Below the pieces are notes generated by a model. It searched no databases, had not been told where the DNA came from, and saw nothing but the letters and a program-made list of their open reading frames with translations. 64,000 nt of DNA from Spongiibacter tropicus DSM 19543 (GTDB lineage: Bacteria > Pseudomonadota > Gammaproteobacteria > Pseudomonadales > Spongiibacteraceae): positions 1,368,463-1,432,462 of the forward strand of contig NZ_ATUS01000001.1 of assembly GCF_000420325.1 (NCBI RefSeq), written 5' to 3'. Shown in pieces: positions 33,527 through 43,493 of this stretch; position 1 is the stretch's first letter, and each line of letters opens with the position of its first letter. The translations under genes were made by a program, and so were the position numbers.

Positions 33527-34645
33527 TTATAAATCCCGGAGTGGGTGTTCAGGCCAGGGCGACTCAAAGTAAGCACCCACTTCATACTCACCAACCGCCG
33601 CAGCGCTATTGTGGCGCCACTGGGGATTTTTATCTTTGTCGATCAGCAATGCGCGTACGCCCTCGGCGAAGTCACTGCCACGCACGATATTTGTCGACAG
33701 CGTCAGCTCGGCGCGGAACACCTCGCGAAGCGGCAAGCGCTGGGTTCGGCGCAGCTGTTCAAGGATCAAACGGGCACTGAGCGGCGAGCCTGCGGCCAGC
33801 GTCGCCGACGCTTTTTGCAGCCAGGGATTGTTGCTTTGCAGCGCGCAGATGTGCTCGATAATGTCGAGGTCGACGCCCTGACAAGCCCGCTCTATTTCGG
33901 CGCTGGCGGCTTCAACCTGTCCCGCCGGACGCGCATCAGCGCTGGCCTGCACGAACTTGCGCATCAACTCCATCAAGCGCTCGTGATTGTCGCCCACACT
34001 GGTTGACCACAGCTCCTCGCTCATAGCCGTTAATACGTCGTCGCGCAGGCGGTGTTCAATGAAGCCTTCCGCCAGACCGAGATACAGCGCGTCGGTAGCA
34101 TTGAACGAGGCGCCGGTCAGCGCCAGGAAGCGGCCGTTACTGCCCGGCATGCGATTGAGGAAGTAGCTGCCACCCACGTCGGGGTACAGACCAATGGTGA
34201 TTTCGGGCATGGCGAGACGGGATTTTTCGGTGACGACACGGTAGCTGCCCGCTGCAAAAATTCCCAGGCCGCCGCCCATTACAATGCCGTGGCCCCACAC
34301 CACAACGGGCTTACCGAATTGCTGGAGTGCGTAATCGAGCCGGTATTCCAGTTCAAAAAAGCGTTCGGCGTAGTCGCAAGGGCCGCCGGGTTGTTCGGTC
34401 GCGGAGCGGTATAGCGCCTGTACGTCGCCACCGGCACAGAACGCTTTTTCACCAGCAGCAGTGATGAACAGGCAGGCAATATCGCTGCGTTCGCGCCAGT
34501 CCTGCACGGTGGCTAGCATGGCCTCAACCATGTCGAGGTTCAGCGAGTTGAGGGTTTTCTCAATATTGAGGGTGATAATGCCCAGCTTCTGACCACTGGC
34601 CGTACTGCGTTCTTCAAACAGGACATCCTGCGTCGTTATGCTCAT
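33527..34645 (-). CDS. 3-hydroxyisobutyryl-CoA hydrolase
   Basis: 372 residues from ATG 34645, which overlaps the upstream stop (TAATG). Crotonase fold with AFCAGGDVQALY, HGIVMGGGLGIFA (oxyanion hole) and MPEITIGLYPDVGGSYFLNRM, the HIBCH pattern with Glu and Asp catalytic residues, plus the longer C-terminal part typical of HIBYL-CoA hydrolases. Releases 3-hydroxyisobutyrate from its CoA ester, feeding MmsB. Confidence 0.93.
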   Translation of the reverse strand: MSITTQDVLFEERSTASGQKLGIITLNIEKTLNSLNLDMVEAMLATVQDWRERSDIACLFITAAGEKAFCAGGDVQALYRSATEQPGGPCDYAERFFELEYRLDYALQQFGKPVVVWGHGIVMGGGLGIFAAGSYRVVTEKSRLAMPEITIGLYPDVGGSYFLNRMPGSNGRFLALTGASFNATDALYLGLAEGFIEHRLRDDVLTAMSEELWSTSVGDNHERLMELMRKFVQASADARPAGQVEAASAEIERACQGVDLDIIEHICALQSNNPWLQKASATLAAGSPLSARLILEQLRRTQRLPLREVFRAELTLSTNIVRGSDFAEGVRALLIDKDKNPQWRHNSAAAVGEYEVGAYFESPWPEHPLRDL

Positions 34646-35433
34646 TACGCGTTTTTCCACTCCGGTTGGCGTTTTTCCAGAAAGGCGTTCACACCCTCTT
34701 TCTGGTCAGCGGTGTCGAACAACTGAATGAAGCGCTCGCGCTCCAGGATCAGACCTTTTGGCATCACCGCATCGCGGGCTTCATGAATCAGCTCCTTGCA
34801 GAAGCTTACCGCTACCGGACTCTGGGCGGCTACCGACGCCGCTAAATTCATGGCCGCTGATTTCGCTTCACCGGAATCGACCACCTCTTCTGCCAGTCCG
34901 ATACGCTGAGCGGTTTCGGCATCGATGCGCTCGCCGCAGAGGATCATGCGCTTGGCCCAGCCGGGACCGACCAGCGCGGTAAGCCGCTGAGTGCCGCCCG
35001 CGCAGGGCAACAGACCAACCTTGGCTTCCGGCAGGGCGAGTTTGGCCTGGCGCTCAACAATGCGAATATCGCAGGCCATGGCGCACTCCAGCCCGCCGCC
35101 CATGGCAAAGCCGTTAACCGCCGCAATCGATACGCCGCGAAAATCCGCCAACGCTTCAAAGGCCTGACCAAACTTCAGGCCGATATCCTGCGCCACGGCC
35201 TTGTCGCCGCTGGCGAACATCTTCAGGTCGGCGCCTGCGGAAAAAAATTTATCGCCGCTGCCGGTAATCACCAGCGCATAGATATCGCGATTGGCATTCA
35301 GCTCACTAACGATCTGACGCAGGCCAATCAGGGATTCGGCATCCCAGGTATTGGCGGGCGGGTTGTTGATGGTGATCACAGCGGTGTGCTCGCAGATGTC
35401 CAACAACAGTTTTTCAGTGGGGCTCGTGCTCAT
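34645..35433 (-). CDS. Enoyl-CoA hydratase (valine pathway)
   Basis: 262 residues from ATG 35433; the ATGA overlap with the upstream stop and the family length decide this start over longer frames. Crotonase motifs KFFSAGADLKMF, NGFAMGGGLECAMACDIRI and LPEAKVGLLPCAGGTQRL are present; Glu in the GGGLE motif and the PEAKVGLLP Glu region match hydratases. Probably hydrates methacrylyl-CoA in the valine route. Confidence 0.92.
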   Translation of the reverse strand: MSTSPTEKLLLDICEHTAVITINNPPANTWDAESLIGLRQIVSELNANRDIYALVITGSGDKFFSAGADLKMFASGDKAVAQDIGLKFGQAFEALADFRGVSIAAVNGFAMGGGLECAMACDIRIVERQAKLALPEAKVGLLPCAGGTQRLTALVGPGWAKRMILCGERIDAETAQRIGLAEEVVDSGEAKSAAMNLAASVAAQSPVAVSFCKELIHEARDAVMPKGLILERERFIQLFDTADQKEGVNAFLEKRQPEWKNA

Positions 35434-36590
35434 TTGATCACCTCCAGTGCGCCTTCCATTAATAAGCGGCGGGCAATGATTACCCGCATGATTTCGTTGG
35501 TGCCTTCCAGTATTTGGTGCACGCGGCTGTCGCGCAGGTGGCGCTCCAGCGGGTATTCGCGGATGTAGCCGTAGCCGCCATGCAATTGCAGCGCGTCGTT
35601 GCACACCTCAAACCCCACATCGGTGGCGAAGCGTTTGGCCATGGCGCAATAGGAGCTGGCTTCGGGGTGCCCGGTATCGAGTTTGAAAGCCGCCAATCGC
35701 ACCATTTGCCGGGCGGCAACCAGTTTGGTGGCCATGTCGGCCAGCTTGAATTGGGTGTTTTGAAAGTCGGCAATCGCCTGCCCGAACTGCTCTCGCTCTT
35801 TCACGTAGGCGGTGGCGGTTTCCAGCGCCGCCTGCGCGGTGCCAATGGAGCAGGTAGCGATATTGATGCGACCGCCATCCAGACCTTGCATGGCAATTTT
35901 AAAGCCTTGCCCTTCTTCGCCCAGACGGTTGCCGACCGGTACCCGTACATTGTCGAAGGTGACCGTGGCCGTTGGCTGGCTGTTCCAGCCCATTTTTTCT
36001 TCCGGCTTGCCGTAGCTGATGCCCTCGCTGTCGGCGGGAATCGCAAAGGCGGTAATCCCTTTCGGGCCAGCATCGCCCGTGCGCAGCATTACCACCAGCA
36101 GATCAGTGGAACCCGCTCCGGAAATAAACATTTTGCTGCCGTTGACGATGTAGTGGTCGCCATCGCGCTTGGCGCTGCTGCGCAGATTACCGGCATCCGA
36201 CCCCGCGCCCGGTTCCGTTAAGCAATATGACGCCAGCCGCTCACCGGCAACCAAACCGGGACACTGCGCTTCGATCAATGCAGGCTGACCGTAGTGGCCG
36301 ATCATGCTGGTCGCCATATTGTGGATGGTCAAAAAGGCCGCGGTAGAGGTGCAGCCTCTTGCCAGCTCTTCCACGATCACGCTGGTGTCGAGCCGACTCA
36401 GCCCGAGGCCACCCGCCGGTTCGGGGGTGTACATGCCCATAAAGCCCAGTTCACCGGCCTGGCGCAGTGCGTCTTTAGGAAAGATATGCTCGGCATCCCA
36501 ACGCGCCGCATTGGGCTTGAATACACCGTCGGCAAACTGCCGGGCGCTGCTCGCGTAGGCCTGCTGTTCGTCGTTTAATTCAAAGTTCAT
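35430..36590 (-). CDS. Acyl-CoA dehydrogenase, probably isobutyryl-CoA dehydrogenase
   Basis: 386 residues, the usual length of short-chain acyl-CoA dehydrogenases. FAD/substrate motifs SYCLTEPGAGSDAGNL and GWNSQPTATVTFDNVRVP, then QLHGGYGYIREYPLERHLRD and QILEGTNEIMRVII with the catalytic Glu. Its place at the head of the hydratase, hydrolase and MmsB genes points to isobutyryl-CoA as substrate. Overlaps the next gene by 4 bp. Specificity is inferred from context. Confidence 0.92.
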   Translation of the reverse strand: MNFELNDEQQAYASSARQFADGVFKPNAARWDAEHIFPKDALRQAGELGFMGMYTPEPAGGLGLSRLDTSVIVEELARGCTSTAAFLTIHNMATSMIGHYGQPALIEAQCPGLVAGERLASYCLTEPGAGSDAGNLRSSAKRDGDHYIVNGSKMFISGAGSTDLLVVMLRTGDAGPKGITAFAIPADSEGISYGKPEEKMGWNSQPTATVTFDNVRVPVGNRLGEEGQGFKIAMQGLDGGRINIATCSIGTAQAALETATAYVKEREQFGQAIADFQNTQFKLADMATKLVAARQMVRLAAFKLDTGHPEASSYCAMAKRFATDVGFEVCNDALQLHGGYGYIREYPLERHLRDSRVHQILEGTNEIMRVIIARRLLMEGALEVIK

Positions 36591-36628
36591 CGACCGTACC
36601 GAATTAACAGCTGCTGGATCGCAGATTA

Positions 36629-38068
36629 TTACGCGTGTGACTGCAGCGCTCGACGCTGCTCCGCTGCAATGGCCGAAGCAAACAGCAGCTCGTCGGCGGG
36701 CAACTGCTTGGGTTCAGCAAGAGGCTTGGACACCCACGTCACATTGACCAGATCCTGCCAGCTAATATTGTTGTTAGTGGCGTTGCCGCCCCAGCTTCCG
36801 CAACCGAGCGAAAAGGTCTGGCGCATGCCGTTCCACACATTACCACTGTTTGAGGGTGCCTGGGGCTGATTGACCATGACTCGTGACGTATACGTCTTGG
36901 CAGCAAAACGCAGAATATTGTCATTATCGCGGGAATAGATCCCACAGGAGTGCCCCTGCCCCTGATAGGCCTGAATGGCGTTGGTTTTTGCGATGGCGGC
37001 GTCCAGTGTGGCTTCACGGTAGAACGCCATGACCACCGACATTTTTTCACCGGAAAACGGATAGTCCGCCCCCGCGCCGTGTTCAGGCACGATAAAAAAT
37101 GTTTTCCCATCCGGCAGATTAATCTGCGCCAAGGCCGCCAGTACCGAGGCAGGCTGCGCAACAATCTGCGCATTCAAATGACCATCTTCCCAAATGCTGT
37201 TTTGCAGGCGCCGTTTTTCATCTTCATTGCAGAGATAGCCGCCCTCCGTCTGAAGTTTTTCCAGCAGGCTATCCGCTACCGACTCCAGCGCAATGACGGC
37301 GTTGTCTGACGAGCACGACGCGGCCAGATCCAGCGTTTTGGAAAGGCGGATTTTCTCAGCGGCCTCACCAAGATCAGCCGTGTCATCAACCACGATCACC
37401 GCATTTCCTGCACCGACGCCCAGGGCTGGCGTGCCACTGGCATACGCCGACTTGACCATCGCCGCGCCCCCCGTCGCCAGAATGCGGTCGCACTGCTTCA
37501 TCAGCTCATTGGTCAACTCCAGGGTCGGCTGCTCAATGGCGATCACCAAATCTTCCGGCGCACCGAATTCTCGCAGGGCGGCACGCATCCGGTCGCAGAT
37601 AAGCGTGTTTGTCAGCTTCGAACGAGGGTGAGGCGCGATGATAATCGCGTTGCGTCCTTTGAGGGCGAACATGGCCTTGATCACCGGCGTGGCCTCCGGA
37701 TTCGTGCAAGGTGCCAGCGCACCGATCACGCCAACGGGCTTGGCGATTTTGACGATATTGCGCTCATGATCCTCTTCAATCACCCCCACCGACTTGTCGT
37801 TGATAATGTCGAACAGGGTTGCCCGCGTCTTGCTGAAGATTTTCAGATACTTACCTTCGAAGTTGCCGAGCTGGGTTTCTTCCACCGCAAAACGAGCGAT
37901 CTCCTCGGCCATCTCAGGTTTGACGACAGCCCATACCATCGCGGTAATCAGCGCATCGACCCGCTCTTGCGAGTAGTTTTCTATCTGTTTTTGAGCGGCG
38001 CGAGCACGCGCCATCATCGCTGTCAGCTGCACGGCCTCATTGCGTTGATCTCTTATATGAGTAGCCAT
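36629..38068 (-). CDS. Acylating aldehyde dehydrogenase (SauS/EutE-like)
   Basis: 479 residues from ATG 38068 with GAGG upstream; longer frames lack family similarity. The protein has PVGVIGALAPCTNPEATPV, ATGGAAMVKSAYASGTPALGVGAGN and the nucleophile region LAASCSSDNAVIALES. Such proteins convert an aldehyde plus CoA and NAD(P)+ to an acyl-CoA. It is closest in pattern to sulfoacetaldehyde dehydrogenase (SauS)/EutE. Divergent from an AraC regulator, which probably controls it. Confidence 0.82.
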   Translation of the reverse strand: MATHIRDQRNEAVQLTAMMARARAAQKQIENYSQERVDALITAMVWAVVKPEMAEEIARFAVEETQLGNFEGKYLKIFSKTRATLFDIINDKSVGVIEEDHERNIVKIAKPVGVIGALAPCTNPEATPVIKAMFALKGRNAIIIAPHPRSKLTNTLICDRMRAALREFGAPEDLVIAIEQPTLELTNELMKQCDRILATGGAAMVKSAYASGTPALGVGAGNAVIVVDDTADLGEAAEKIRLSKTLDLAASCSSDNAVIALESVADSLLEKLQTEGGYLCNEDEKRRLQNSIWEDGHLNAQIVAQPASVLAALAQINLPDGKTFFIVPEHGAGADYPFSGEKMSVVMAFYREATLDAAIAKTNAIQAYQGQGHSCGIYSRDNDNILRFAAKTYTSRVMVNQPQAPSNSGNVWNGMRQTFSLGCGSWGGNATNNNISWQDLVNVTWVSKPLAEPKQLPADELLFASAIAAEQRRALQSHA

Positions 38069-38219
38069 AAAACCGTCCTCGTTCTTCGGCCCGGCACCGG
38101 GCAATGGATAACAGCAGGCCATATGACCACATGCTGACACGCGGCTGGATTGCTTATCTTGCCGATATGATGGACGATATTGCGGAATACTAATAACGCA
38201 TCGCCGAGAGAGAAATGCC

Positions 38220-39107
38220 GTGGCAATGACCTCTGACTGGCCGCTGCCTGCGGATGGGGTTCGTTTTCTCACCCCCGGCTGGCTGGCCAAACAACTGGGT
38301 AAACACCCCCTGAGCGAGGCCCTTTATCCGCTCGCAATGGGCTACTACCCCCGCGCTCAGGGCCATCGCATGGCGCGTCCACAGCACGACAATTATCTGA
38401 TGATTTATTGCGTTGACGGCGCCGGGCAACTGGAGTGCGGAGAGCGCCACTACCGCATTCGCAGCGGCGATTTGATCCTGCTGCCCAAGGGGATTGCTCA
38501 CCGCTATGAAGCAGACAGGAAACACCCCTGGACGATCTACTGGCTGCACTTCAACGGCAGGCTCGCCGAAACACTGTGTCAGCATTGCGGCCTGAGTTCA
38601 CCGCGTTTTCACATCGGCGTACAAGCCAGGGTGGTGCGTGTTTTCGACGGGCTGTCGGAACTTAGACGCGGCGCCTACCAACTGGCGGAGTTTATTCAGG
38701 GCTGCCATCAGCTACAGGCGTTATTGAGCTACATCGCACTGCTCGCACGACAAGGGCAGAGTGATCACGGCAATCTTGACTGGGCACGGGTCCGCGCCAC
38801 CATGCAGGAACATATTCACGGACAGCTCCGCCTGGACGCACTGGCGGCCAGTGTGAATGTGTCGAAATATCACTTCATCAAGAAGTTTAAAGCCTGGAGC
38901 GGACAATCGCCCATCCAGTACTTTATCCATATGAAGGTGCAGCGCGCCTGCTATTTGCTGGACAGCACCACCATGTCTGTCAAAGAGGTGTCCTCCGCAC
39001 TGGGCTACGATGACGTGTATTATTTTTCCCGGCAGTTCAAGAAGGTCGTCGGACTGGCGCCCAGCCGCTACCGCCATCATCGCGGCGCGCTGCTAGCGCC
39101 TCAGTAA
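38220..39107 (+). CDS. AraC-family transcriptional regulator
   Basis: 295 residues from GTG 38220 (ATG 38226 is an alternative). N-terminal cupin-type sensor (YCVDGAGQLECGERHYRIRSGDLILLPKGIAHRYEA) and C-terminal double helix-turn-helix (LAASVNVSKYHFIKKFKAWSG, then VKEVSSALGYDDVYYFSRQFKKVVGLAPSRYR). Divergent from the acylating aldehyde dehydrogenase over ~150 bp, so likely its activator in response to a small substrate. The 3' end overlaps convergent phzF by 7 bp. Confidence 0.93.
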   Translation: MAMTSDWPLPADGVRFLTPGWLAKQLGKHPLSEALYPLAMGYYPRAQGHRMARPQHDNYLMIYCVDGAGQLECGERHYRIRSGDLILLPKGIAHRYEADRKHPWTIYWLHFNGRLAETLCQHCGLSSPRFHIGVQARVVRVFDGLSELRRGAYQLAEFIQGCHQLQALLSYIALLARQGQSDHGNLDWARVRATMQEHIHGQLRLDALAASVNVSKYHFIKKFKAWSGQSPIQYFIHMKVQRACYLLDSTTMSVKEVSSALGYDDVYYFSRQFKKVVGLAPSRYRHHRGALLAPQ

Positions 39108-39883
39108 TGCAGGTCGCCGCTGAGTACGGTATGCGCGCGACCGCGCAGTTCGACCCGGTCGTCCTGCAACGCCAGCCATAGCTGGCCACCGCGCGACGAC
39201 AACTGCTCGGCGCTGAGTTGAGACTTACCGAGCTTGCCCGACCAATAATCCGCCAAGGCACAGTGCGCCGAACCGGTTACCGGGTCTTCATTAATCCCGA
39301 CAGATGGGGCGAAAAAGCGCGATACCACATCGACCGACTCACCCGCCGCGGTGACAATCAGACCGCGACAGGGCAGCGCCGCAATCGCCGCCATATCGGG
39401 CAAATAAGCGCGTACAGCGAGCTCGTCTTTCAGTTCCAGCAGCAGGTCTTCGCCCGCCACCGCCGCAGCAAGGGCAGGGAGGCCAAGGCTTTCTGCCCAC
39501 GCAGATAGCGGCTGCTCCGCGGTAGGACAGCGGGGAAAATTCATACTTAGCAACTCGCCACAGCGACTCACTTGCAATTCCCCGCTGCGTGTATCAAAGC
39601 GCAGACAACTCGCATCAATCTGGCACTGGTCCCAAAGGGCATGGGCGGCCGCCAGAGTCGCGTGCCCGCATAGATTGACCTCGGCCAGCGGGGTAAACCA
39701 GCGCAGCGACCAGTGCTCACCCGCACTGTCCAGTGGTTGGAGGAACGCCGTTTCCGAGAGATTGAATTCTGCGGCAATGCGCTGCATATCCGTATCATCC
39801 AGGGCACGACTTTGCAGTACGACTGCCGCTGGATTGCCGGTAAAGGGCTGGCTGCAAAATGCATCGACAATAAAGCTTTTCAT
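39101..39883 (-). CDS. PhzF-family isomerase
   Basis: 260 residues: VDAFCSQPFTGNPAAVVL, EFNLSETAFLQ (the conserved Glu), RWFTPLAEVNLCGHATLA and INEDPVTGSAHCALADYW, all PhzF signatures of the DapF-like fold. Short and without other phenazine genes, so it belongs to the general PhzF-like group whose substrate is unknown. Operon-like spacing to the sirtuin gene (27 bp). Confidence 0.93.
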   Translation of the reverse strand: MKSFIVDAFCSQPFTGNPAAVVLQSRALDDTDMQRIAAEFNLSETAFLQPLDSAGEHWSLRWFTPLAEVNLCGHATLAAAHALWDQCQIDASCLRFDTRSGELQVSRCGELLSMNFPRCPTAEQPLSAWAESLGLPALAAAVAGEDLLLELKDELAVRAYLPDMAAIAALPCRGLIVTAAGESVDVVSRFFAPSVGINEDPVTGSAHCALADYWSGKLGKSQLSAEQLSSRGGQLWLALQDDRVELRGRAHTVLSGDLHY

Positions 39884-39910
39884 GGTGACTCCCTCTCGCC
39901 TGGAAGGCCG

Positions 39911-40630
39911 CTACGACGACGCCAGAATCTCCTCACACAACCGGGGCAACACCTCACTGGCGAGGCCGTGACGATGCTCATCAAAGTAGCTGTGTTGGGA
40001 TGAGGCTTCAAGATTGACCTCAATACTGTGTGCCCCTGCATGGCGAGCAAGCTGAACAAAGCCTGCTGCCGGGTAAACATTGCCCGAGGTGCCAACGGCG
40101 ATAAACAGATCGCACTGGCTCAGCGCCGCCTCAATGCACGGCATCTGCAAAGGCATTTCCCCGAACCACACGACGTGGGGACGCAGCGTTCCGGTTTTTC
40201 CACAACAGGCACAACTGAGCTCGGCGTGAATATCGCCGTGAATCTCGAAAACCTCGCCGCTTCGAGTACAGTGCATTTTCAGCAACTCGCCATGCATGTG
40301 TATGGGATCATCGGAGCCTGCCCGCTCATGCAGGTCATCGATATTTTGCGTAACCAGCAAACACTCACCGTCAAAGCGTTTCTCCAGTTCGGCCAGCGCG
40401 ATATGGGCCGGGTTCACCTTAACGGCATCAGACAACAACTGCCGCCGGCGCCCGTTGTAAAAGCGCTGCACCCTCTCGGGATTCGCGGCAAAGCCCTCCG
40501 GCGTGGCGACGTCCTCTATTCGGTGCTCCTCCCACAGGCCGTCAGCGGCACGGAAGGTTTTAATACCGGACTCTGCCGAGATACCGGCCCCGGTGAGAAT
40601 TACGATGCGTTTTGCGGCAAGCGCGGACAC
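39911..40630 (-). CDS. cobB: NAD-dependent protein deacylase, CobB-type sirtuin
   Basis: 239 residues from GTG 40630, preceded by AGGAG at good spacing. Motifs: [30 protein letters not shown], catalytic [11 protein letters not shown], a zinc CxxC pair (SCACC plus the earlier MHC), VVWFGE and [22 protein letters not shown] matches the Y-x-x-R pair that marks class III desuccinylase/deacetylase sirtuins such as E. coli CobB. Confidence 0.95.
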   Translation of the reverse strand: MSALAAKRIVILTGAGISAESGIKTFRAADGLWEEHRIEDVATPEGFAANPERVQRFYNGRRRQLLSDAVKVNPAHIALAELEKRFDGECLLVTQNIDDLHERAGSDDPIHMHGELLKMHCTRSGEVFEIHGDIHAELSCACCGKTGTLRPHVVWFGEMPLQMPCIEAALSQCDLFIAVGTSGNVYPAAGFVQLARHAGAHSIEVNLEASSQHSYFDEHRHGLASEVLPRLCEEILASS

Positions 40631-40640
40631 GGACGAACTC

Positions 40641-41126
40641 CTACAAGGCTTTTTCCATAAACCGGGCAACACCGAACTCCGGTTTCAATTGATAGTCGAC
40701 AAAGCCGCTGTCCAGATAACGCTGCCTCGCCGCGCGATTGCCTTCCAACACCTCCAGCGTAAGCTTGCAGCAGCCCTGCTGTCGCGCTTCGCTCGCCACG
40801 GCATCAAGCATCAGCGCTGCAATCCCCTGACGGCGATTCTCGGGTCGCACGATCACATCGTGAATATTCATTAGCGGCCTGGCCTTGAACGTAGAAAATC
40901 CGAGAAAGGTATTGATCAGACCGACAGCGCGATCGCCCTGCCAGGCAATGATGCTAAGCGCACCAGGATGCTCAGCCAGCGCATCACACAGACGCTCGCG
41001 AACGTCGGCAGATAATGGCTCGGCGCCTCCCATAGGATCGTTTGCGTAACAATCCATGAGCGACAGAACAGCCAATCGGTCGATGTCATTTCGGTAGTCT
41101 GCGCGGCGGCAGAGCGTGGTCAGCAT
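40641..41126 (-). CDS. GNAT-family acetyltransferase
   Basis: 161 residues from ATG 41126. The GNAT core is visible: [44 protein letters not shown] (acetyl-CoA site R-R-x-G-I-A) and [19 protein letters not shown]. Substrate unknown. Ends 10 bp before the sirtuin gene, a suggestive pairing of acetylase and deacylase, though the link is unproven. Confidence 0.88.
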   Translation of the reverse strand: MLTTLCRRADYRNDIDRLAVLSLMDCYANDPMGGAEPLSADVRERLCDALAEHPGALSIIAWQGDRAVGLINTFLGFSTFKARPLMNIHDVIVRPENRRQGIAALMLDAVASEARQQGCCKLTLEVLEGNRAARQRYLDSGFVDYQLKPEFGVARFMEKAL

Positions 41127-41305
41127 GGGCACACCAATGATGTCTTAACGGCGTTTCAGTCAAGCTGAAACTTAGTGCTCAGAATGATAACAAATGCATC
41201 ACATTCGACGAAGAAAAGGCAATATTTGGCGGATTACCCCTTCCTAACACGAATACTCAGCCCTATACTTTTGTGCAATAACACAAACAAGATGGACACG
41301 TTCCC

Positions 41306-43093
41306 ATGCATTCCAACTCCCTTTGGTCCCGCGGCATCATTGTCGCAGCACTGGCGGCTAGCATCGCCGCCTGCGGCAGCAGTTCTTCCAGCTCCAGCAG
41401 TTCGGATAACGGCAACGGTGGCAATGGTGGCGGCGGTGTCGCCGAGTCAAAGACCTTTGCCGACCAATCCATTCCCGCCGATGATGGCGAGACCATTGCG
41501 TTTACGGCCTATACCCCGGAAAACCCGACAGGCCGCGCCGTACCTTTGATTATTCACGGCCATGGCTTCGGTCTTTCGCGGGCGAAGAATCTCGAAAATC
41601 CCGGTCCACTGGAAAACTTTACCACCGCCGATGTCTCCGGTGATGTCGCGCGCCAGGCGTGGCTGGACAAGGGCTACTACGTGATCAGCTTTGACCAGCG
41701 GGGTTTTGGCGACAGCACTGGACAGATCACCGTCATGGACCCGGACCTCGACTGCGCCAACATCTCGCGCATCATCGACTGGGCAGAGATTAACTTACCC
41801 AACCTGAAGTACGAGGGCAGCGATCCGGTCATCGGCTCGGTGGGGCTGTCTTATGGCGGCGGCTTCCAAACCGTCTGCTCCAGCGTCGACAAGCGTTTCG
41901 ATGCGCTGGTCCCCCTCGCCACATGGAGCAATCTTCCTTTCAGCCTTTACCCCAGCAGCACACCCAAAACCAGTTGGCTGGACGTGCTCGGCATTGCCTC
42001 ATTCGGCAACATGGAAACCGAGTTTTACCAGGCACTGCTGCAAGCCAACAGTACGGGTGAAATCGACCCAGCCGTGGTGGACCGACTGGCCGGACACAGC
42101 CCCCTGTCATTCTGCCTGAACGATCGCGAAGACGGCCGCACGCTATCCAATGCCGACGCCCTGTTTATTCAGGGGGCCAACGATATTCTGTTCAACGTGA
42201 ATGAAGCCGTAGAAAACTACGAGTGCTGGAAGGCCAAGGGCCTTGAGGCCCATCTGTTTGTCCAGCGCGATGGCCATATTCTTCCTGCGCTGCAGCAAGC
42301 GGGCGACATGCTGCTGTTCGGCACAGACAGCACGCTGTACTGCGGCGAGCAACAGTTTGACACGACCGCACTCGCGCTGGGCTTTTTGGCAAACAAGCTG
42401 ATGGGCGAATCCCAGCAGGCGCTGCCAGACGTCTGCTTTAGCCACGCGGACTCACAGCGTGGTGTGACCCTGAATGAGGTGACTATTGGCGGCCAGACAG
42501 CGTTAGTCCCGGTTAGTACGGTGGTGCCGGGCGGCGCCAACTACATCATCAGTCTGCTGCAAAACCTGCCGTTAAGCACCCTGCTGGAAATTCTTGCTCA
42601 GCTTCCCGGAGAACTGGAAACCATCTTGACCGGCGTGCTAAGCGGATTTCAGGACCCGATGGCCATTGCCGATTACCTAGATGAAATCGTCAATGTGATT
42701 CCATCTGAGTTGTTGAGCAAGCTTGTCGCGTCAGGCCAGTTTATTCCCTCAACCACCGCCACCAACGATGGCCTGATTGCCGGCGTTCCCACTGCCAATC
42801 TACTACTGGAAGGCGGAAATGGAGACGACAACTTGCTGTTTGTCGGGATAGGCAGGCGTCGAGAAGGCGGTGATGTTCATCTGGTGAACGACCAGGTGCG
42901 CCCGCTGCGCGGCACAGGCAGCCAGATGATTGAACTGAATGGGGTAAGCGAAGATATTCAAGCGGGTGACGAACTGGGGCTGGTGATCTACGGCATTCAC
43001 CCCTACTACCTGTACCTCGGGGGGCTGGTGCAAGCTCCACTGCCCGTCACCCTTGCCGGTACCGTGCAACTGCCGCTGCATAGCCAGCCTTAG
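41306..43093 (+). CDS. Secreted alpha/beta-hydrolase lipoprotein (S15/X-Pro peptidase-like)
   Basis: 595 residues. Signal peptide ends AASIAAC, a lipobox, followed by a Ser- then Gly-rich linker. The hydrolase domain has PLIIHGHGFG, FDQRGFGDSTG, the nucleophile elbow VGLSYGGGFQT (Ser ~192), an Asp in FIQGANDILFN and a His in FVQRDGHILP, in the layout of S15-type hydrolases. The C-terminal ~170 residues form a separate strand-rich domain. Substrate unknown; could be an esterase, peptidase or lactonase at the outer membrane. Confidence 0.82.
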   Translation: MHSNSLWSRGIIVAALAASIAACGSSSSSSSSSDNGNGGNGGGGVAESKTFADQSIPADDGETIAFTAYTPENPTGRAVPLIIHGHGFGLSRAKNLENPGPLENFTTADVSGDVARQAWLDKGYYVISFDQRGFGDSTGQITVMDPDLDCANISRIIDWAEINLPNLKYEGSDPVIGSVGLSYGGGFQTVCSSVDKRFDALVPLATWSNLPFSLYPSSTPKTSWLDVLGIASFGNMETEFYQALLQANSTGEIDPAVVDRLAGHSPLSFCLNDREDGRTLSNADALFIQGANDILFNVNEAVENYECWKAKGLEAHLFVQRDGHILPALQQAGDMLLFGTDSTLYCGEQQFDTTALALGFLANKLMGESQQALPDVCFSHADSQRGVTLNEVTIGGQTALVPVSTVVPGGANYIISLLQNLPLSTLLEILAQLPGELETILTGVLSGFQDPMAIADYLDEIVNVIPSELLSKLVASGQFIPSTTATNDGLIAGVPTANLLLEGGNGDDNLLFVGIGRRREGGDVHLVNDQVRPLRGTGSQMIELNGVSEDIQAGDELGLVIYGIHPYYLYLGGLVQAPLPVTLAGTVQLPLHSQP

Positions 43094-43101
43094 CAGCACT
43101 G

Positions 43102-43129
43102 GCGGGGTGCGGACTGAGTCCCGCCCCGC
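43102..43129 (+). terminator. Possible terminator after the hydrolase gene
   Basis: GCGGGG (43102-43107) pairs with CCCCGC (43124-43129), followed by only a weak TCTTTCC tract. Confidence 0.4.
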
Positions 43130-43149
43130 TCTTTCCTATACGCCCGCCA

Positions 43150-43335
43150 TCAATCCAGAACAAAGGTCGCCAGCACAAGGCTGAGCACAGTCATTGAGGT
43201 GACAGACAAGAGCAGAAAGCCGAGTAGCTTCAGCGGCTTGAACGGCTTGCGCTCAACGTCGTTATAACCAGCCTTCAGAAACTCATCAACTTTCGCCTGG
43301 TCTTCCGGATACAGTTTGTTATGTTCGTTTTCCAT
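43150..43335 (-). CDS. DUF3094-family small membrane protein
   Basis: 61 residues from ATG 43335. LYPEDQAKVDEFLKAGYNDVERKPFKPLKLL followed by one membrane helix (GFLLLSVTSMTVLSLVLATFVL) fits DUF3094 small proteins of Pseudomonas and relatives. Function unknown. It lies between convergent and tandem neighbours without an operon partner. Confidence 0.82.
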   Translation of the reverse strand: MENEHNKLYPEDQAKVDEFLKAGYNDVERKPFKPLKLLGFLLLSVTSMTVLSLVLATFVLD

Positions 43336-43401
43336 GGGGCTACCGCTCGGAAGTCGGTCTACAGACCGGGTTAAGATCGCCGCGCACGTCGGCGCGGGCA
43401 C

Positions 43402-43439
43402 AAAAAAAGGCGGCCCCATTATCACAGGATGCCGCCTTT
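43402..43439 (-). terminator. Rho-independent terminator of the acyl-CoA dehydrogenase pair
   Basis: Minus strand AAAGGCGGC and GCCGCCTTT pair across a 16-nt loop and run into seven T (43408-43402), about 55 bp past the stop at 43494. Confidence 0.85.
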
Positions 43440-43493
43440 AAGGCCAGATACCGCCCGGCAAGTTCCGGCGGTATCCGATCGGGTGTGCTCGAC

